The notes under the pieces were generated by a model. The model saw only the letters and a list, made by a program, of their open reading frames with translations, was not told where the DNA came from and did not search any database. 64,000 bases of DNA from Tanypteryx hageni (lineage: Eukaryota > Arthropoda > Insecta > Odonata > Petaluridae), in the NCBI GenBank assembly GCA_028673005.1, contig CM054113.1, positions 66,416,850-66,480,849 on the forward strand, given 5' to 3'. Position 1 is the stretch's first letter, and each line of letters starts with the position of its first letter. A program made the translations under genes and the position numbers. This document shows, one piece after another, positions 12,703 to 21,583 of this stretch.

Positions 12703-12740
12703 CACAGTGGGGCAAAAGCCCCGCATTGCTGGCCAAAACC
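12703..12740 (+). repeat. Transib left TIR (heptamer-spacer-nonamer-like)
   Basis: Heptamer CACAGTG at 12703-12709, 22-bp spacer, then GCCAAAACC at 12732-12740. The last block matches 7 of 9 positions of the V(D)J nonamer ACAAAAACC. Confidence 0.85.
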
Positions 12741-13622
12741 CTAAAAATGAAATTAGTGGTTCATCAGTAAAATAATTTTTTTATTGTTAAGGAATATCCT
12801 GAGCACCATATGTCACACATACTTATGCTGTGTTTCACCCTTGCCCGCAGAGGCTTCGCAATTTTGGTCTAATATGCTCAGCATCACAGATTGGCGCGGC
12901 CGCCCTGTTTGTTTCACGGCCTCTGTTACGATAATTGGTAGGATTGGCGTGAATTCCCAACAATACATCCACATAAGGGTGTCTTGAGATTGGGATGTCT
13001 AAGTGTCGGACAACGAGGAGCTACACAAAACCCAGCACAGAATGAGGATTAATGGAGGTACACTTAACAATATTTCGCTTCATATAGCTTGATATACAAT
13101 TTTTTTTACGATTTCGGAGCGATTTTCCAAGCAAAATAACTTTTCTTAGGTATCCTATCTTTAATAGGTAAAAATGGTCTGATACTTTGCGAGTAATAAG
13201 CATTTAAATCGCCAGCGCCACCGTCATGAAGCGCGCGCGTCCCGGCCCAACTGAGGTAGGGAGGTCACAGGTTTTATCTCTTCTACAAAATAACTTCCAT
13301 CGTGTCATATTTAGATTACTAAGTGAGCAATTTATTGAAAAGTATCAAGTTTACAAACGTCCAAATCATCACATACTGTACCCAACGTGCGATCAAAAAC
13401 AAAGTATATTTTACACGATATCTGTTTTCTGTGATATAATTGGATCTAGTTTCGAGGACTCGTATTTGAATAAGGGGATTCCTTTGTCTTCTACAAAGTT
13501 ATTTTCATTTAGATAATGAAAATAACAATGTGTATCGCTTGAAGTTTCGAGTCCCATACGTCTCACTACAGTCTGCGCGGAAGGAGGTCGGTCGCTACTG
13601 GAATCAACCATATTTGCCTGGG

Positions 13623-15094
13623 GAAGCGCTTGCCCTTATACTAGAAACATCTCTCCAGTGATCAAACTATTAGGATTCAGGCCAAAGAGAAAGGAGCAGA
13701 TTTGTAACCTTCATACAAGTGCGTAACTGTTTCAAAGGCTGAATGTTATCCATCCAAAGATAGTGTTATAATTACCGAGAGGAAAAGTGAACTTCAGTTG
13801 CATGCATTATTAGATCATACAGTAAATCGCATTGTGAAGCCCCAAGAAGATGCTATAGTTAATTTAGAACCTAATCTGTTAGAAAATATGTATTTGATAA
13901 GTAAATGGGGTTTTGATGGCAGCAGTGGCCAATCAATGTATAAACAGGGAAGTTACGATCAAAATTTGAAAGATTGTGATCTGTTAATGACATGTTTAGT
14001 TCCCTTGCAATTGTATTCTAAGAACAATGTCGATTCAAGGAAGATTGTTGTATGGCAAAATACTCGCCCTTCTTCGACGAGGTTTTGTAGGCCTATTAAG
14101 TTAGAGTTCGTTAAAGAGACCAAAGAGAAGATAGTAGAAGAGAAACAGGGAACGGATGGGCAAATCGAGAGGCTTGTTCCATCAAAAATATCACTGCCAG
14201 GCAATACTTGCGTGCAAGTCCGTCATCAGATGGTTTTAACAATGATAGACGGTAAAGTGTGTAATGTTATAACTGGAACTCCCTCTTCTCAAAGATGCTA
14301 CCTCTGTGAAGCAAGGCGTCAACGACATCGATGAGGTTTTGAAAAGGGAAGTGGACAATGGTACAGTCGGGTACGACCTTTTTACTCTTCACGCTTACAA
14401 CAGGTTCTTCGAATGGCTACTTCATGACAGCTACCGACTAAACGCACAATCATGGAAAAAGAGGAAGGACAATAAAAACATTGTGGAGGGAGAGTGCGAA
14501 ATCCAGCGGAAATTTAAATTCGAGATGGGGCTTCTGGTTGATGTTGTGAAGCAGGGAAGTGGCACAACAAATGACGGGAACACCGCCCGTCGTTTTTTCG
14601 CGAATCCTGCGCAATTATCCGCCGCCACAGGAATAAATGAGAATCTCATTTCTCGATGTGATGTTATTCTTAGAACACTCTTTTGTGGTTTCGCAGTAAA
14701 CGGTTTAGTTTTCAAAGAATATGCCATTGATACAGCCAGATCTTACGTGAAGTACTACAAATGGTATCCCATGCCCGCATCTGTCCATAAGATTCTGATG
14801 CATGGAGGTGACGTCATTGCTGTTGTCCTGCCCATCGGGATGTTAAGCGAAGAGGCGCAAGGGGCGAGAAACAAAGATTTCCGCAGATTCCGGGTGAGGT
14901 GTAGGGAAGTCTCCCGTGAATGATCCAATGAAGACCTCCTCCACATCATGCTCACCTCCTCTGATCCTTTGATGTCATCCATCAGGAAGCCACCCCCTAA
15001 AAAGGATGGGCAGCTTAGAGGTGAGGTTATTGCTCTCCTAGAGAAGTCTGCTGAGCCACCTTCCAATAGTGATCATGATAGTGATAATGAGTAA
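13623..15094 (+). pseudogene. Transib (RAG1-like) transposase pseudogene
   Basis: DDE-type transposase related to the catalytic core of RAG1. Readable segments in order: EALALILETSLQ (13623, frame 3); KAECYPSKDSV leading into the long frame to 14334 (frame 1); then frame 2 from about 14306 to the TAA at 15092. Motifs: WGFDGSSGQSMYKQ with the first catalytic Asp (13915); MIDGKVCNVITG with the second Asp (14248); zinc ligands CYLC; HKILMH, the HxxxxH pair; and SEEAQGARNKDFRRFR around the expected catalytic Glu, which appears to be Gly here. Lesions: frame changes before 13710, one frameshift near 14306-14334, and an in-frame TGA at 14921 after which the frame continues (SNEDLLHIM...) to 15092. 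Clearly dead. Identification rests on remembered family motifs. Confidence 0.92.
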
Positions 15095-15390
15095 AAATTC
15101 CAGCATTACTGGCACAATTAAATGCATTTCTTTTAATTCAAAAAATATTTTTGAAATAGATTTGTCAATAAATAATTTTATATTGTGTTGTAATTTGATC
15201 CTTTCCATCAATTAATCCAACTCCCATCCTCATCCGAATCAGTCCAAGGAACTAACGTAGAACCATCCACCATTATTTTAAACCTGGTTGGTAGGTAACC
15301 GGTAAAAAACTATTTCGTTACAGCTCATGATTGTTCTTTAGTCATTATGTGAACATAAGCATCATAAAATTACAGTTTAAAGAAGAACCA

Positions 15391-15429
15391 AGGTTTTGGC
15401 CAGCCGTACCGTGCGATTGCCCCACTGTG
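15391..15429 (-). repeat. Transib right TIR (heptamer-spacer-nonamer-like)
   Basis: Read on the minus strand: CACAGTG at 15429-15423, a 22-bp spacer, then GCCAAAACC. The spacer length and both motifs equal those of the left end, while the spacer bases beyond GGGCAA differ. Confidence 0.85.
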
Positions 15430-16290
15430 CGGCGGATCGTTGTTGGTTCGTGGTCGAAGACACGTCCACACTGTATTCGTCGATGTGCGTTTGTATGCTC
15501 ATTGGTGTTCGTTCGCCAAGTGTGGACGCGGCTTTACAGATTATATAAGGACTAGGGAAAGCAAAATAAAATGTTCCTGATTCTTGGTGACGTCATCACG
15601 CCGAGATATCGTGTATTTGCGGAAAACAAGCAAGCAAGCATATGACTATTCGTTCCAAAGGTAATTTTTCATTGAGGTTCTCAATACTAATTTTCCATGA
15701 GATTTCATATTATAAAATTAACAAAGCGAGCTGAAATGCTTACACAATGTAAGGAACTTTAATAGTTAATAATAAAACATTAATTTTCCAGGATAGTTCC
15801 TCAATTTCACACGTTTTAAAATATTCACCCTCTGTATGTAATCGCCAAATATCATGGGTATCTTCAACTTAACACTCATCCCACTCGTCGTCGGACTTGA
15901 GAAGCTCATGATTCACAGTACATATTTACAAAGGACAAAGTCGCCCGACTAGTCTGAACCACTGTAGCCACCCCGGTGTGTCTAGTCGGCCAGTCGGATC
16001 GAGTCTGGAGGTCTGGTCGGATCGGATCCGCTTGCAGTGTAGCCGCTGCCTTATGGCCCAGGCGACGGTTCGAAAGGCATTTTAGAGAAATTTGTCGAGC
16101 AGTTTTTGAACATCTTTTTTGTTTATCAAGCCTGCGTTCCTGGATTTTTTCACACAGCTTTTCAGCTGTTATCTTGGATTTGTTGGCATATTATGAGTTA
16201 TTATTTACATAATAATACCGTATTTGCTCTAATAATTCACGCACTTTTTCTCATAATATCGTTAATTCAAGAGAAAATTATCGAGCTCGT

Positions 16291-16293
<3 letters not shown>

Positions 16294-16371
<78 letters not shown>
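16294..16371. repeat. (TA)n microsatellite
   Basis: About 78 bp of perfect TA. The open frames of Ile-Tyr repeats across it on both strands are artefacts. Confidence 0.98.
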
Positions 16372-16373
<2 letters not shown>

Positions 16374-17435
16374 TAATACCCGGCTTAATTGCGGTTCGGG
16401 GCGAGCGGCCTGCTTTAGGGGGGCTAATCGCCCTCGCCCATCTATTCCGTGCGCGCCTGCCGGGACTTTTTCGACCGTCCTCCATAATACCACAGCAACG
16501 ACCGAGGTCCTTCGCCCCGGAGGAAATAACATCGATGGACAAGCTGCCACTTTTACCAGAAACATTTCTCCTTCTTACGCTTTATGAGAGCCGTCCCGGT
16601 ATTTCGCTATAATTGTTCATTTTCTGCAGCAAGAACTAGCTGGGGGAATCTCTCTTGAAATACGGAAAGCTTTTTGTTTTTTTTTTTGAGTTGCCAAGTT
16701 TTGTTTTAGTAATATGGATACAGAACTGTCTTTAAAAATTTTCTTTCCCATAATTTGTTTATATTGTTAAAGCGCCCAATGCCATATGCATTGAAGTTAC
16801 ATCTGCGGACCATGCATTTTTTTATATAGTACGTATTTATTATAAAAACAGCAAGCTATGAAAATTATTTTTGTATTCGTCTTTGAGTTTTTAGAAAATG
16901 GCTTTTTAGAATACTCGGAATGGGTTTTAAAATTTCCATGCCTCTTTGCTCAGTGCATTTCTACGAAATCAGTCATCAATTATTCAGTGAATAATGTAAT
17001 TTTTGGATGTAGACTTTTGTATTGCCCGAGATTAAATTTTGTTTTGCGACGACTGGAACTCGTTCCCTCTCACCAATGGAGTGTCAATTCGTTTCATTTC
17101 CGCAAATGCATTTATTTTAGAAACTGAAATGTTGCGTAATTTGCGTTATTCGTTATTTTCAGACGCACCCTTAAAAACAAAACTGACGTGGAGCTTCTAT
17201 AAATGACTCGATGCCAGAAAACATAGTATTTTCTACAAAGAATGTTCAGCTTAATCGGAAAAGATTGACATGTGCTTCAGGCAAACCTATCTAGAATTTC
17301 AGAATTGGAAATATCGAAATTTATCCCATAAATATGACTGACCCGACTGAAGTGGTTAATTTAAATACAAATTTAACATACATGAAGACGACACGGATAC
17401 GCGGTCTAAATACATCATGTCATGAAAATCCGTGA
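16372..17435. other. Unassigned, GC-rich patch after the microsatellite
   Basis: Bases 16380-16540 are GC- and CpG-rich against an AT-rich background and begin directly at the TA run, an arrangement also seen for repeat elements elsewhere in this window. I recognise no coding or element signature; the remainder is AT-rich and blank. Confidence 0.35.
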
Positions 17436-17439
17436 AAAG

Positions 17440-17815
17440 GGTTCTGGAATTGAAAGTCGACATGAAGAGGACCTATAATCCGTTCCACCTCCCGCTAGGT
17501 CGAGGCTTCTGGAGAAGTAAAGGTCATAACATTTAGCTGAGGAGGTCGTAGGAATTGTACAAACAACCGCGTATTTTGAGAGACACGGTCACCAGGATAA
17601 AATACGTGAGGTCGATGGTAGGAAAGAGCGACATCGAGGCAGGTTGTCTCCTAGAACAACCGGGGTCGTAATAGGAGAGACACTGGCTGCTTGCAGGGCA
17701 ATAATGCAAAGTCTGCGAGAAAAAAATGTTGGAAGCATTTTAGTGCGTTGCAACCCTTGTCACCTATCAGTTTGATGAAGCGCAGGATAACTTGCAAATG
17801 TCGAAATAACGTCAA
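17440..17815 (+). mobile_element. LINE 3'-end remnant, first copy
   Basis: A diverged copy of the element ending at 18208. The shared phrases GATAAAATACGTGAGGTCGA and the tail-type sequence GTGCGTTGCAACCCTTGTCACC are at matching spacing. No open frame survives. Confidence 0.5.
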
Positions 17816-17859
17816 AAAACGATGCCGCTAAAATTTAGCCACATCAAAAAATTTCGCCC

Positions 17860-18208
17860 TTGGTCTCTGTGCAGAAAAATATTCTGAGAACAGATGCTAT
17901 TGAATATTGTTTCATGGACGAAAGAAGAAGGTTTCTGGAGAAATATAGGTCGGAATGTCTAAAAGAGGAGGTATTGGGAATAATTGTTGCACCAACGTAT
18001 ATAGGTAGAAATGTTCGAGACGATAAAATACGTGAGGTCGATTGTAGGACGGAGCGTTATCTAGGCTCGTTCTTTCCGAGGACAATACGAGATCACAATA
18101 GGAAATTTCGAATTGCGTTAGACAATCTTTAGGTAGGATTTGGTGCATTGCACCCCCTGCCACCCACCAACTTGGTGAATTACAGAGTAACTGGTAGATG
18201 TAGATGGC
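17860..18208 (+). pseudogene. LINE C-terminal fragment with 3' UTR and TGTAGATG tail
   Basis: The frame at 17860-18132 ends in DCRTERYLGSFFPRTIRDHN, the R-x-x-R-x-x-SFFPxTIRxWN motif that closes many insect non-LTR retrotransposon ORF2 proteins. It is followed by a conserved 3' UTR (GCATTGCACCCCCTGCCACC) and a short GATGTAGATG tail at about 18197-18208, typical of LINE 3' ends. The RT domain is absent. Plus strand, 5'-truncated. Confidence 0.65.
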
Positions 18209-18216
18209 TGAAAAAA

Positions 18217-18483
18217 TTCAAGAACAAGCACTTTAAAATACTTGTCTCAGGTATCTCCAATAGCCACAACAAGGTTTTAAAAAAAACATGCGCATTTAGG
18301 TTACAAAGCAGCCGTCTTCAGTGGTAATTCACCAAAATAGATTCTAAAATATAGGATCTATTTATTGTGAATTACCACTGAAGACGGCTGCTTTGTAGCC
18401 GATATGCGTATTTGTTTTTTATAATATTGTTGTGGCTATTGGAGATATCTGAGACAAGTATTTTCTAAGTGCTTGTTCTTGAA
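18217..18483. mobile_element. Palindromic Penelope-like terminal repeat pair
   Basis: A 267-bp fold-back: the left arm starts TTCAAGAACAAGCACTT and the right arm ends AAGTGCTTGTTCTTGAA, with the GGTATCTCCAATAGCCAC and GCAGCCGTCTTCAGTGG blocks mirrored, pairing over nearly the whole length around a short AT centre. Each arm contains CTGAAGA-CGGCT-loop-AGCCG-GATAT (plus-strand copy from 18378), a hammerhead-like core. The same terminal sequence flanks a Penelope-type RT fragment at 32003-32332. It lies directly after the LINE tail. Confidence 0.6.
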
Positions 18484-18654
18484 TCATAGTATCGTGACTA
18501 ATAATTAATTGGTTGTGTGAAATACGCGTGGTTTACGCCTACCAACCAATAGTGGAATATTTTCACACGGTTATTGCACCTATTCGTATATCACAATCGA
18601 AAGCGCTTTGTGTTACCTTGAAAATCGGGTTTATTATTTTAACTTAACTTTAAC

Positions 18655-18736
18655 TTTCTTTTTTCCAATTATCCGAATTTTCGATTATCCGAAGAACCCT
18701 TGATCCCAATTAGTTCGGATAATCGAAGTTCTACTG
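18655..18736 (-). mobile_element. pogo/Tigger-like terminal fragment
   Basis: On the minus strand the sequence starts TA-CAGTAGAACTTCGATTATCC and repeats TTCGGATAAT twice, as in pogo/Tigger family ends (TA target). The opposite end was not found. Confidence 0.5.
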
Positions 18737-19148
18737 TATTTATTTTTATATTTTTTACTGACGTATTCCTTTTTTATTAAGCCGTAATTAATAATAATGA
18801 TTAAGAACATCAGTATGGAGATCCCATTAAATCCTTTAATTCCCGGCTGTAGTATGCTGCAATTGCTAATTGATGTGTATTTTTTTAATTCTCGCTTATT
18901 TTGGGGTGAAGCTGCGTGGCCAGAGTTCGTTTTTAAACGAAGGAATGTTTTATTTTTGCTACTCAGTCTTAATCACTGGGGATAAAGAGGCTTTTAGATT
19001 AGTCCCATAAATTTATATTAAGGGAAAGAATAGGCGCTATGTAGATACATACACCAGCTATGTTTCTCCAAAAGTCATAAAAAGGTCGGGAAAATTAAAC
19101 GCAATTAGGCTGCAAATCGGCCTTAATCAGTGGTGATTCGCCTACATC

Positions 19149-19654
19149 TAGGGCTGCCAGACGTCCTGTTATAAGCAATTTTTAGTCTGTCCTGTATTGA
19201 CTTCTTCAGGACGTCTAAATGTCCTGTATTCAGAATTTTCAAAATTTAGTCTAAGCCTAGCAGCAAAAATTATACAACGTAGCATGTGCAACATGTATCT
19301 GGTAGCAGTACGTGCTTAGCATACCGGCTCATAATGCAAACGTTGAGCGTGTTTTTTCCTTAATGAATGTCCAGTGAACAAAAGAACGAAATTCGTTGAA
19401 CGTGACAACTATAGAAGCACTGTTGCTATGCAAATGGAACATCAAAATTAATTGTAAAGAATTTTACTACCATGTTTTACAGAATAAAGAACTTTTAAGA
19501 AAGGCAAAATCCTCCCAAAAATATAATTAAAAACGCATGTTATTATAAATATAATTTCTTAAATAAAAAAACTGTAATGAATATTGTCCTGTATTTTCTC
19601 TCGTGGAATCTTGAAAATGTCCTGTATTTTCTCTTGTGGAATCTGGCAGCCCTA
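19149..19654 (+). mobile_element. hAT element, internally deleted, perfect 8-bp TSD
   Basis: The ends are TAGGGCTGCCAGA and its exact inverse TCTGGCAGCCCTA. Both flanks read CCTACATC (19141-19148 and 19655-19662), an 8-bp duplication. A transposase C-terminal remnant is inside (19324-19449). It was inserted next to a Penelope-like fragment on the left and the Helitron-like array on the right. Confidence 0.9.
19324..19449 (+). pseudogene. hAT transposase dimerisation-domain remnant
   Basis: Plus-strand reading gives PAHNANVERVFSLMNVQ, a stop (TGA where Trp is usual), then TKERNSLNVTTIEALLLCKW, the hATC C-terminal motif (N-x-x-VERVFS...RN-L-V-T-x-x-ALL). Only this domain survives. Confidence 0.8.
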
Positions 19655-20102
19655 CCTACATCCTATAAATAAAAGAGAATGTTTTCTGTCTGTCTGTGAC
19701 AGCCATAACTCTTCAGAAAATAAACGTAAGAGCTTCAAATTTTGGCAGCAGCTTCAGGTTGATACTGAGAGTTGCAGTGCCAAAAATAATTCAAATCGGC
19801 CCACGGTGGCCAGAGGGTCCCCATTGTTGGTCCAAATGCCGGTTTTTTGAAGATATTGTGATGAATTCTCCAATAATATCAATATTTTGATGAGATACAT
19901 TTTCGAGCCTAAAATGGATAAAATCGGTCTACGGGGTCAAGGATCGAAATGTAGGGTCGATCCAAATTTCACGATTTCGAGGGGCCCCCATGAAACGGTC
20001 GGTCCAAATTTCGGCAATGTCCGTCTGCCTGTACGTATATATCAGGGAAGATCTGGCTGAACCGATTTCAACCAAATACATACATAAATACATGACCAAA
20101 AT

Positions 20103-20505
20103 GACATATTTGGACCGGATAGACCACGTAGGGGTGCCACAATTGCAAAATAAAATTTTCTGTAGTTATGCTTTTGGAGGAAATGGCCAAACCGAATTCA
20201 ACCAATTTTGGTACATAGAATTATCACATAAATTCATGATAAAATGACATATATGGACCGGATCGACAGAGCAGAGGTGCCACAAGTACAAAATAAATCT
20301 TTTCTGTGATTATGCTTTTGGAAGGAATTGGCCGGCCCAAATTCAAACAAATTTGTTATATAGAATTTTCACTTAAATTCATGACCAAAATGTCATACTT
20401 CGATCCGATTAACTAAGTAGGGGTGCCACAATTGCAAAGTTAAACTTTTCGGTAATTATGAATTTGGAAGGAATTGGCCGAACCAATTTCAACGAAATTT
20501 TATAT
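20103..20505 (+). repeat. Tandem ~145-bp units
   Basis: The units share GACATATTTGGACCGGAT, then GGGTGCCACAATTGCAAA, then GGAATTGGCCGAACC. Further diverged units recur at 21320-21460, 21773-21900 and 22060-22340. Confidence 0.75.
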
Positions 20506-20659
20506 GAAGGAGTTGTGCAAGATAAAAAAAACAAAAATAAGATTTTTTAGAATAGATATACAAAGCAGGGCTGCCAAAATAAAAGTAATAAAATTTTTCT
20601 TTATTAAGTGTTTGAGTTGAACTGCCCGCATCGATTTGAACCATATTATAATATTTATT

Positions 20660-20676
20660 ACACACACACGCACGCA

Positions 20677-20769
<93 letters not shown>
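20660..20769. repeat. (AC)n(TA)n compound microsatellite
   Basis: About 60 bp of AC-type repeats with early ACGC variants, then about 48 bp of TA. Confidence 0.98.
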
Positions 20770-20772
<3 letters not shown>

Positions 20773-21125
20773 TTCATTCGTGTTCTGTCTTACGACAGGT
20801 CCTACCAATTTTTGACTAGGGAATATACATACACGGTGTGGTGGTTTCCCGCTGCCTTCCACACCGGACACACACACAGAAGGGAGGAGGGAAACCCGGT
20901 GCCGGCATTTGCCTGCTCTTGCGAAGAACACCAGGGGGGCCAACGGCTTAACGTCCCTTCCGAAGGACGGAACAGCTGAATTTGCGCGGTCTCCTCAAAC
21001 CACGCAAACAGGGGGCCGGATGACCTTGAGAAAAATTCCTACTCGCGCAGGATTCGTACCCGATGACTTATTCAAGCATCGGGCGAGTAGCAGCCAGCGT
21101 CCTAACCACTACACCACTACTCTCT
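20770..21125 (-). repeat. tRNA-derived SINE
   Basis: The minus strand has an A-box region (TGGTGTAGTGGTTAGGACGC, about 21117-21098) and a B-box GGTACGAATCC (21060-21050), then a body including GAAGGGACGTTAAGCCGTTGG, a phrase recurrent in arthropod SINEs, and a GAATGAATGAAT tail running into the TA microsatellite. About 350 bp. It interrupts the Helitron-like array. Confidence 0.7.
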
Positions 21126-21312
21126 CTGTAGCTGAAGAAGGAGTAGTTCCGAAAGCTTCTACGTTTGTGATGTTTCTGTGTTTTTGTGTTATTTTACGTG
21201 TGTCGCTTCGACATCCCCGGGGCCTCGCCAACCTGAAGTCGTCTGATTGGTGAGTGCTCACTGGGTTTCCTCATCCCAACACCTTGTTGACATCCATATA
21301 TATATATATATA
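21126..21312 (+). mobile_element. Penelope-like terminal fragment with hammerhead-like core
   Basis: Shares GTGTTTTTGTGTT, CGACATCCCC/CGACGCCCCC and CAACACCTTGTTG landmarks with the inverted copy at 41299-41500; both end in TA microsatellites. It contains GTAG-CTGAAGA-AGGAGTAGTTCC-GAAAGCTT-CTAC at 21128-21162. Assigned to Penelope-like elements because of this motif; no RT coding is present. Confidence 0.45.
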
Positions 21313-21583
21313 AAGCCATAATAGCATATTTGGACCGGATCAACTAAACAGGGGTACCACAATTACAAATTAAACTCTTTCAGTAACTATGGATTTGGAA
21401 GGAATTGGCTCAAAGGATGTCAACTAAATTTTATATATATATGGTTTTTACAAAATACCATAATGAAATCAAGATTTTTAAAGCGGAGCTTAAGAGCAGA
21501 GCTTCCACAATTAATAAATAATAAAAATCGTTTGCAACTTAAAAGAAAACTCTTTCTCGAGCATAGCCGGGCGTTTCTGCTAG

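Larger units (their letters stand above)
12703..15429 (+). mobile_element. Transib transposon with RSS-like ends and 5-bp TSD
   Basis: A complete-length, coding-dead Transib (RAG1-superfamily) element of 2,727 bp. Both ends start CACAGTGGGGCAA, and a further shared block GCTGGCCAAAACC follows after a variable spacer. The 5-bp flanks are identical, CGGCG at 12698-12702 and 15430-15434; GC-rich 5-bp duplications are the Transib signature. The interior carries the decayed transposase at 13623-15094 on the plus strand. Its first ~900 bp (12741-13620) show no readable coding sequence. It sits inside MITE B. Confidence 0.93.
12433..15533. mobile_element. Harbinger-like MITE B, host of the Transib element
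   Basis: The inverted termini read AGGTGTGTCCAAACCTGGCG and AGCCGCGTCCACACTTGGCG, both continuing with AACGAACA. Flanks are TTA at 12430-12432 and 15534-15536. The neighbouring Helitron repeat at 12257-12285 carries the uninterrupted site (ATACCTTACAGATCATATAA), an empty-site paralogue that confirms the insertion and the TTA duplication. Without the Transib insertion it would be about 370 bp, with no coding capacity. Confidence 0.8.
12052..15765 (+). mobile_element. Helitron-like element inside element A, split by insertions
   Basis: The left part (to 12432) contains two copies of a segment (TTTTTATCTCGGAAAC... near 12170 and 12335) and matches Helitron-like unit 3 at 3600-3730. The right part (15534-15765) ends in hairpin CTTACACAATGTAAG (15739-15753), eight bases before ATAG and then T, the same layout as the 3' ends at 2660 and 4375 with CTAG changed to ATAG. 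The 5' boundary (TC at 12052) is a guess. Interrupted by element B. Confidence 0.55.
11779..16050. mobile_element. Harbinger-like element A (outermost host of a nested cluster)
   Basis: The terminal inverted repeats begin GGCAGCGGCCACACTG (left) and GGCAGCGGCTACACTG (right, inverted), and similarity continues for about 35 bp. The element is flanked by TTA (11776-11778 and 16051-16053), the duplication typical of PIF/Harbinger. Sub-terminal GACC/TCGG-rich repeats mirror each other. The left arm (11779 to about 12050) and right arm (about 15766 to 16050) are its own sequence; the rest is later insertions. A short frame near 12009 (MESTLIKIVQEELES) might be the start of a lost protein, but that is speculative. 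Confidence 0.75.
19661..21583 (+). mobile_element. Helitron-like element with internal ~145-bp repeat array
   Basis: The putative start is A/TCCTATAAATAAAAG with the GTCTGTCTGTG run common near arthropod Helitron 5' ends. The putative end is GCCGGGCGTTTCTGCTAG followed by T (CTAG at 21580-21583). The interior holds at least three direct copies of a ~145-bp unit (GACATATTTGGACCGGATC... at about 20103, 20246, 20393), interrupted by the microsatellite/SINE block. The family call is from memory of typical termini; the hairpin is weak. Confidence 0.45.

Noticed and set aside
12703..15429. Domesticated RAG-like gene
   Set aside because: Intact TIRs and TSD with a frameshifted, prematurely stopped transposase mark a dead mobile element, not a host gene.
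16106..16612. Ile-Tyr repeat proteins across TA runs (also at 20489, 41118, 54716)
   Set aside because: Microsatellite artefacts on both strands.
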